Positions 5,034 to 7,405 of a stretch of DNA of 7,405 nt are shown here, piece by piece. Origin of the DNA: Leptolyngbyaceae cyanobacterium SM1_3_5 (lineage in GTDB: Bacteria; Cyanobacteriota; Cyanobacteriia; Elainellales; Elainellaceae); the NCBI GenBank assembly GCA_012031475.1, contig JAAUTJ010000224.1, positions 1-7,405 on the forward strand, written 5' to 3'. Within the stretch, counting starts at the first letter, position 1. Every line of letters starts with the position of its first letter. The notes beneath the pieces were generated by a model. It was not told where the DNA came from, did no database searches, and saw only the letters and a program-made list of their open reading frames with translations. A program made the position numbers and the translations under genes.

Positions 5034-6011
5034 TCAAGCTCCGTTCAATTCATTTTGGCCTTGTAGAAGTGTCGTTAGCGCATTGATTACAAGCTGGGCA
5101 GATCCGCTGAAGAAGGATCGATCGATTGTGTCGATCGTGTCGCTGGGCTGATGATAGTGCGGGGTGCGGAAGTTGGCGGTATCCGTGACGAGGACGGCTC
5201 CGAAGCCGTTTTGCCAGAAGGGGGCGTGGTCGCTGCGGAGCAAATCGGGCGGCAAAAAGCGAGCGAGTGGAACGGGCAGGGTGACGATCGGCGGCAGGTT
5301 CGATCGCTGGGCTTGCTCGAAGCTGCGGATCAGCGGCATGTGGCCGCGATCGCCCAGAACTGCCAGAAAATTGCCACGATCGGTGGGCGGGGCGATCGGC
5401 AAATTGGCGGGATATTGCTGACAGCCGGATTCGTAGCAGGCATAGCCCAGCATTTCGAGGATGACTGCGCCTTGCAGGTCGCCCGACTGGAGGCGATCGA
5501 CAAAGGCCAAACTGCCCAACAGTCCGGTTTCTTCTTCATCAAAGAGAACGAGTTGCAGCGATCGCGTTGTGTCGATCGCGCCGAACAGCCGAGCGGCTTC
5601 AAGGACGGTGGCGACGGCGGTGGCGTTGTCGTCGGCTCCGGGCGAAGCTTCCACGCTGTCGTAGTGTGCGCCCAGTAGAATCTTGCCTGCTGCGGAATTG
5701 GTTCCCCACCGTTCCGCAACGATGTTGACGCCCTGCGCGAAGGTTTGCGCCTGCGGTGTCCATCCGGCCTCGGTCAGCGATCGCAAAATGTACTGACGGG
5801 CGCGGCTGCGATCGATGCTTTCAAAGCGGCGAAACGAGAGGGCGCTTAGATCATTCCACAGCCGATCGCTGTTAACGCTAGGCGGCGTGATTTGAGCTTG
5901 AGAAAAGTTGACCTCGATCGCCTGCGGGCGCGGCGAAAAATTCCACCGCCAAGCGATCGCCAAACTGAGAAAAACGGCAAGGCCAAATGCTACCCAGATC
6001 GATCGCTTCAT
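5034..6011 (-). CDS. M28 family zinc metallopeptidase (aminopeptidase-like), membrane-anchored
   Basis: M28 peptidases use two zinc ions, mostly to remove N-terminal residues from peptides. The protein has 325 residues. A basic start and hydrophobic segment at about residues 4-21 (VAFGLAVFLSLAIA) form a signal anchor, so the catalytic part is probably periplasmic. Metal-site residues appear in order: His116 in GAHYDS, bridging Asp127 in GADDNA, catalytic Glu160 and ligand Glu161 in DEEETGLLGS, Glu186 in LEMLGY where most relatives have Asp, and His287 in PHYHQPSDT. Cysteines 192 and 197 could form a disulfide outside the cytoplasm. A TAAAAT hexamer on the minus strand (6038-6043) may be its -10 element. 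The gene is divergent from the hydrolase and ends just before palindrome copy 2. Confidence 0.93.
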   Translation of the reverse strand: MKRSIWVAFGLAVFLSLAIAWRWNFSPRPQAIEVNFSQAQITPPSVNSDRLWNDLSALSFRRFESIDRSRARQYILRSLTEAGWTPQAQTFAQGVNIVAERWGTNSAAGKILLGAHYDSVEASPGADDNATAVATVLEAARLFGAIDTTRSLQLVLFDEEETGLLGSLAFVDRLQSGDLQGAVILEMLGYACYESGCQQYPANLPIAPPTDRGNFLAVLGDRGHMPLIRSFEQAQRSNLPPIVTLPVPLARFLPPDLLRSDHAPFWQNGFGAVLVTDTANFRTPHYHQPSDTIDTIDRSFFSGSAQLVINALTTLLQGQNELNGA

Positions 6012-6107
6012 CAGTCAAAATTTATGTGCCAGCTTTTATTTTAGAAAGAATTCTCAGGAGATTTCGCGAGGCGGGTGAGGATGGCGGCGGGGCGATCGAC
6101 GCAAATC

Positions 6108-6138
6108 TTGACAGGGCAATCATGTTCTACTGTAGAAA
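6108..6138 (+). promoter_or_regulatory. Likely sigma-70-type promoter of the RsbQ-like hydrolase gene
   Basis: A perfect -35 box TTGACA lies at 6108-6113. The -10 is less clear: TAGAAA at 6133-6138 (4 of 6, spacer 19) or TGTAGA at 6131-6136 (3 of 6, spacer 17). Transcription would begin near 6145, just upstream of the ribosome binding site at 6152, giving a short leader. It lies in the 152-bp gap between the divergent peptidase and hydrolase genes. Confidence 0.55.
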
Positions 6139-6151
6139 TAGCTGCATCACG

Positions 6152-6155
6152 GGAG
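6152..6155 (+). promoter_or_regulatory. Shine-Dalgarno sequence that sets the hydrolase start
   Basis: GGAG lies 8 bases before the ATG at 6164. It is the best-placed site of its kind in the window. It favours 6164 over the in-frame upstream ATGs at 5987 and 6122 and over the downstream ATG at 6179. Confidence 0.7.
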
Positions 6156-6163
6156 ATGAACCG

Positions 6164-6969
6164 ATGCCAAGTAGCCTGATGCATCGCAACAATGTGCATC
6201 TGCTCGGTCAGGGACGTGAAACCATCATCTTTGCACATGGATTTGGGTCAGACCAAACCGCTTGGCGACACCAGGTTGCCGCTTTCCAGTCGTCCTATCG
6301 AATTGTGCTGTTTGATCATGTTGGGGCGGTCAGTCTGACATGACCGCTTATAGTCCGCTGCGCTATCGATCGCTCTACAGCTATGCCGAAGATTTGCTCG
6401 AACTGTGTGCTGCGCTCAAGCTGGCTGACGTGACTTTGGTGGGGCATTCGGTCAGCGGCATGGTCAGCTTGCTGGCGGCTCTAATCGATCCGGGTCGCTT
6501 CAAGCAGTTGGTGTTTGTGGGTGCTTCGCCGCGCTATTTGAACGAGCCGGAAACAGGCTATGTCGGCGGATTTGAGCAGGCCGATCTAGACGGACTGTAT
6601 GCAGCAATGTCGGCAAACTACTATGCCTGGGCGAGCGGTTTTGCGCCGATCGCGATGGGAAATCCAGACCGACCTGAACTGGCGATCGAGTTTGCCAACA
6701 CGCTCTCCGCCATTCGCCCCGATATTGCTCAGGCGGTGGCACGAGTGATCTTTCAGTCTGACCACCGCGCCGAACTGCCCAAGCTGACGGTTCCCGTTAT
6801 CATTCTCCAGACCAGCAACGATGTCGCCGTTCCGCCGGAAGTCGGCCAGTATATGGCGACTCACATTCCGCAGTCCAAGCTGATTCAAATTCGCGCTCAA
6901 GGCCATCTTCCTCATATCAGTGCGCCCGATGGGGTCACTCAAACTTTGAAAGAATGTTTTGCCGCTTGA
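6164..6969 (+). pseudogene. RsbQ-like alpha/beta hydrolase, broken by a one-base frameshift
   Basis: RsbQ-type hydrolases are small cytoplasmic alpha/beta enzymes related to the plant KAI2/D14 receptors. In Bacillus subtilis RsbQ is needed to activate the phosphatase RsbP in the energy-stress pathway. The first frame reads MPSSLMHRNNVHLLGQG, then FAHGFGSDQTAW, to LFDHVGA, then hits a stop at 6341-6343. The rest (GQSDMTAYSPLRY onward) continues in another frame to 6969. Adding one G to the GG at 6328-6329 restores DHVGAGQSD and gives 268 residues, against 269 for B. subtilis RsbQ. The triad is then Ser96 (GHSVSG), Asp220 (SNDVAVP) and His248 (GHLPH), almost the Bacillus numbering. The 3' end overlaps the next gene by 16 bp. 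All catalytic residues survive, so sequencing error or very recent loss is likely. Confidence 0.9.
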
Positions 6970-7405
6970 CTCCGCGCTGGCAGTTTGCTCGCTGGCAATT
7001 GGCGCGATCGCCTCACCATCCCGATCGACTGCCGATCGCGGCTCCCTTTGTCCTAGCAGTGTCGATCGCGCTCCTGGTCATTGGCGGACTCTCAGGCGCA
7101 CCGCTGGGTTTTCAACTGGCGCTGATTGCGTTTGGTCTTGCGACGCTTTTGCCCTGGCCGATCGCAGCGGGCGGACTGGTGACAATCTGGCTGCTCGATC
7201 GCCCCTCTAGCCACGAAGCGGCAATTCTCGGTCTGGTTGTCCTGCTGGGCTGGGGAGCGCGGCAATGGCTGCGCTGGCAGGAATGGCAGTGGGCATCTCA
7301 GGGCACGATCGCCAGTTTGCTGGGGCAGGAGGCGGCACATCCAGAGCAGGCGATCGCTCAGGCACTCCTCTCTTTGCGCGACACAACCGGGGCAGATGCA
7401 GCGAT
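6954..7405 (+). CDS. Multi-helix membrane protein, partial; possible GAF-type sensor start
   Basis: The frame from ATG 6954 stays open to the window edge (150 codons). The N-terminus is basic (residues 1-25, rich in Arg). Hydrophobic segments follow at about residues 27-45, 51-67 or 51-81, and 87-105, predicting three or four membrane helices. From about residue 115 the sequence turns soluble. The stretch HPEQAIAQALLSLRDTTGADAA resembles the beginning of a GAF domain, where helical QxAL...TGADAA stretches are typical. It overlaps the hydrolase gene by 16 bases, suggesting translational coupling; a TTG at 6966 overlapping the hydrolase TGA is an alternative start. By analogy with rsbQ-rsbP, a PP2C phosphatase domain could lie beyond the edge, but this is not visible. 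It is not recognised to family level. Confidence 0.75.
   Translation, partial: MFCRLTPRWQFARWQLARSPHHPDRLPIAAPFVLAVSIALLVIGGLSGAPLGFQLALIAFGLATLLPWPIAAGGLVTIWLLDRPSSHEAAILGLVVLLGWGARQWLRWQEWQWASQGTIASLLGQEAAHPEQAIAQALLSLRDTTGADAA

Noticed and set aside
5151..5678. A 175-codon plus-strand open frame over the M28 peptidase
   Set aside because: It is fully antisense to a gene with an intact metal site, and its low-complexity GGV/GGR translation resembles no family.
6959..7210. An open frame from TTG 6959 to a stop at 7210
   Set aside because: It overlaps the frame from ATG 6954, which stays open to the window edge and encodes clear hydrophobic helices. The 6959 frame gives a hydrophilic Ser/Arg-rich product with no features.
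372..7356. About sixteen copies of GCGATCGC across the window as a possible new repeat
   Set aside because: This is the well-known HIP1 octamer, abundant in many cyanobacterial genomes. It supports the taxonomic call but is not novel.

Overview
The window looks like a piece of a cyanobacterial chromosome. It encodes phycocyanobilin:ferredoxin oxidoreductase (PcyA), an enzyme of phycobilisome and phytochrome chromophore synthesis. It also carries about sixteen exact copies of the HIP1 octamer GCGATCGC, small cyanobacterial families (DUF3181, 2TM), G-rich short tandem repeats, and a dispersed palindrome beginning GTAGAGACGCG. The repeat style and high GC suggest a filamentous, Leptolyngbya/Oscillatoria-like lineage, but the species cannot be fixed from the sequence.

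Layout, left to right. A G-rich repeat and a perfect 28-bp palindrome (1-64) abut the 3' end of pcyA, which is on the minus strand. pcyA is divergent from a plus-strand gene pair: a Ser/Thr kinase and a DinB-like gene overlapping it by 4 bp. The DinB-like gene is broken by a one-base frameshift. Next come a 2TM membrane protein and a DUF3181 protein, 2 bp apart on the plus strand. DUF3181 runs tail-to-tail, with overlapping stop codons, into a minus-strand block: a Nudix hydrolase preceded by two adjacent, diverged LexA-family repressors. The upstream lexA copy has a near-consensus cyanobacterial LexA box in its promoter. A second G-rich repeat plus palindrome separates this block from a membrane-anchored M28 metallopeptidase (minus strand). 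Divergent from the peptidase is an RsbQ-like alpha/beta hydrolase with a good promoter and ribosome binding site, also broken by a one-base frameshift. It overlaps the start of a multi-helix membrane protein that runs off the right edge.

How the genes relate. The lexA pair and the Nudix gene form a same-strand block that may link DNA-damage or stress regulation with nucleotide clean-up; this is inference. The hydrolase plus downstream membrane protein resembles the Bacillus RsbQ/RsbP arrangement, in which a small-molecule hydrolase switches on a PP2C phosphatase; the phosphatase part would lie beyond the window. Both broken genes lack one base in a short homopolymer and otherwise keep their catalytic residues, so sequencing error or very recent mutation is more likely than long-term decay. 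I do not see a clearly new multi-gene system. The most unusual points are the adjacent divergent LexA paralogs, the palindromic repeat that supplies the pcyA stop codon, and the paired homopolymer frameshifts.
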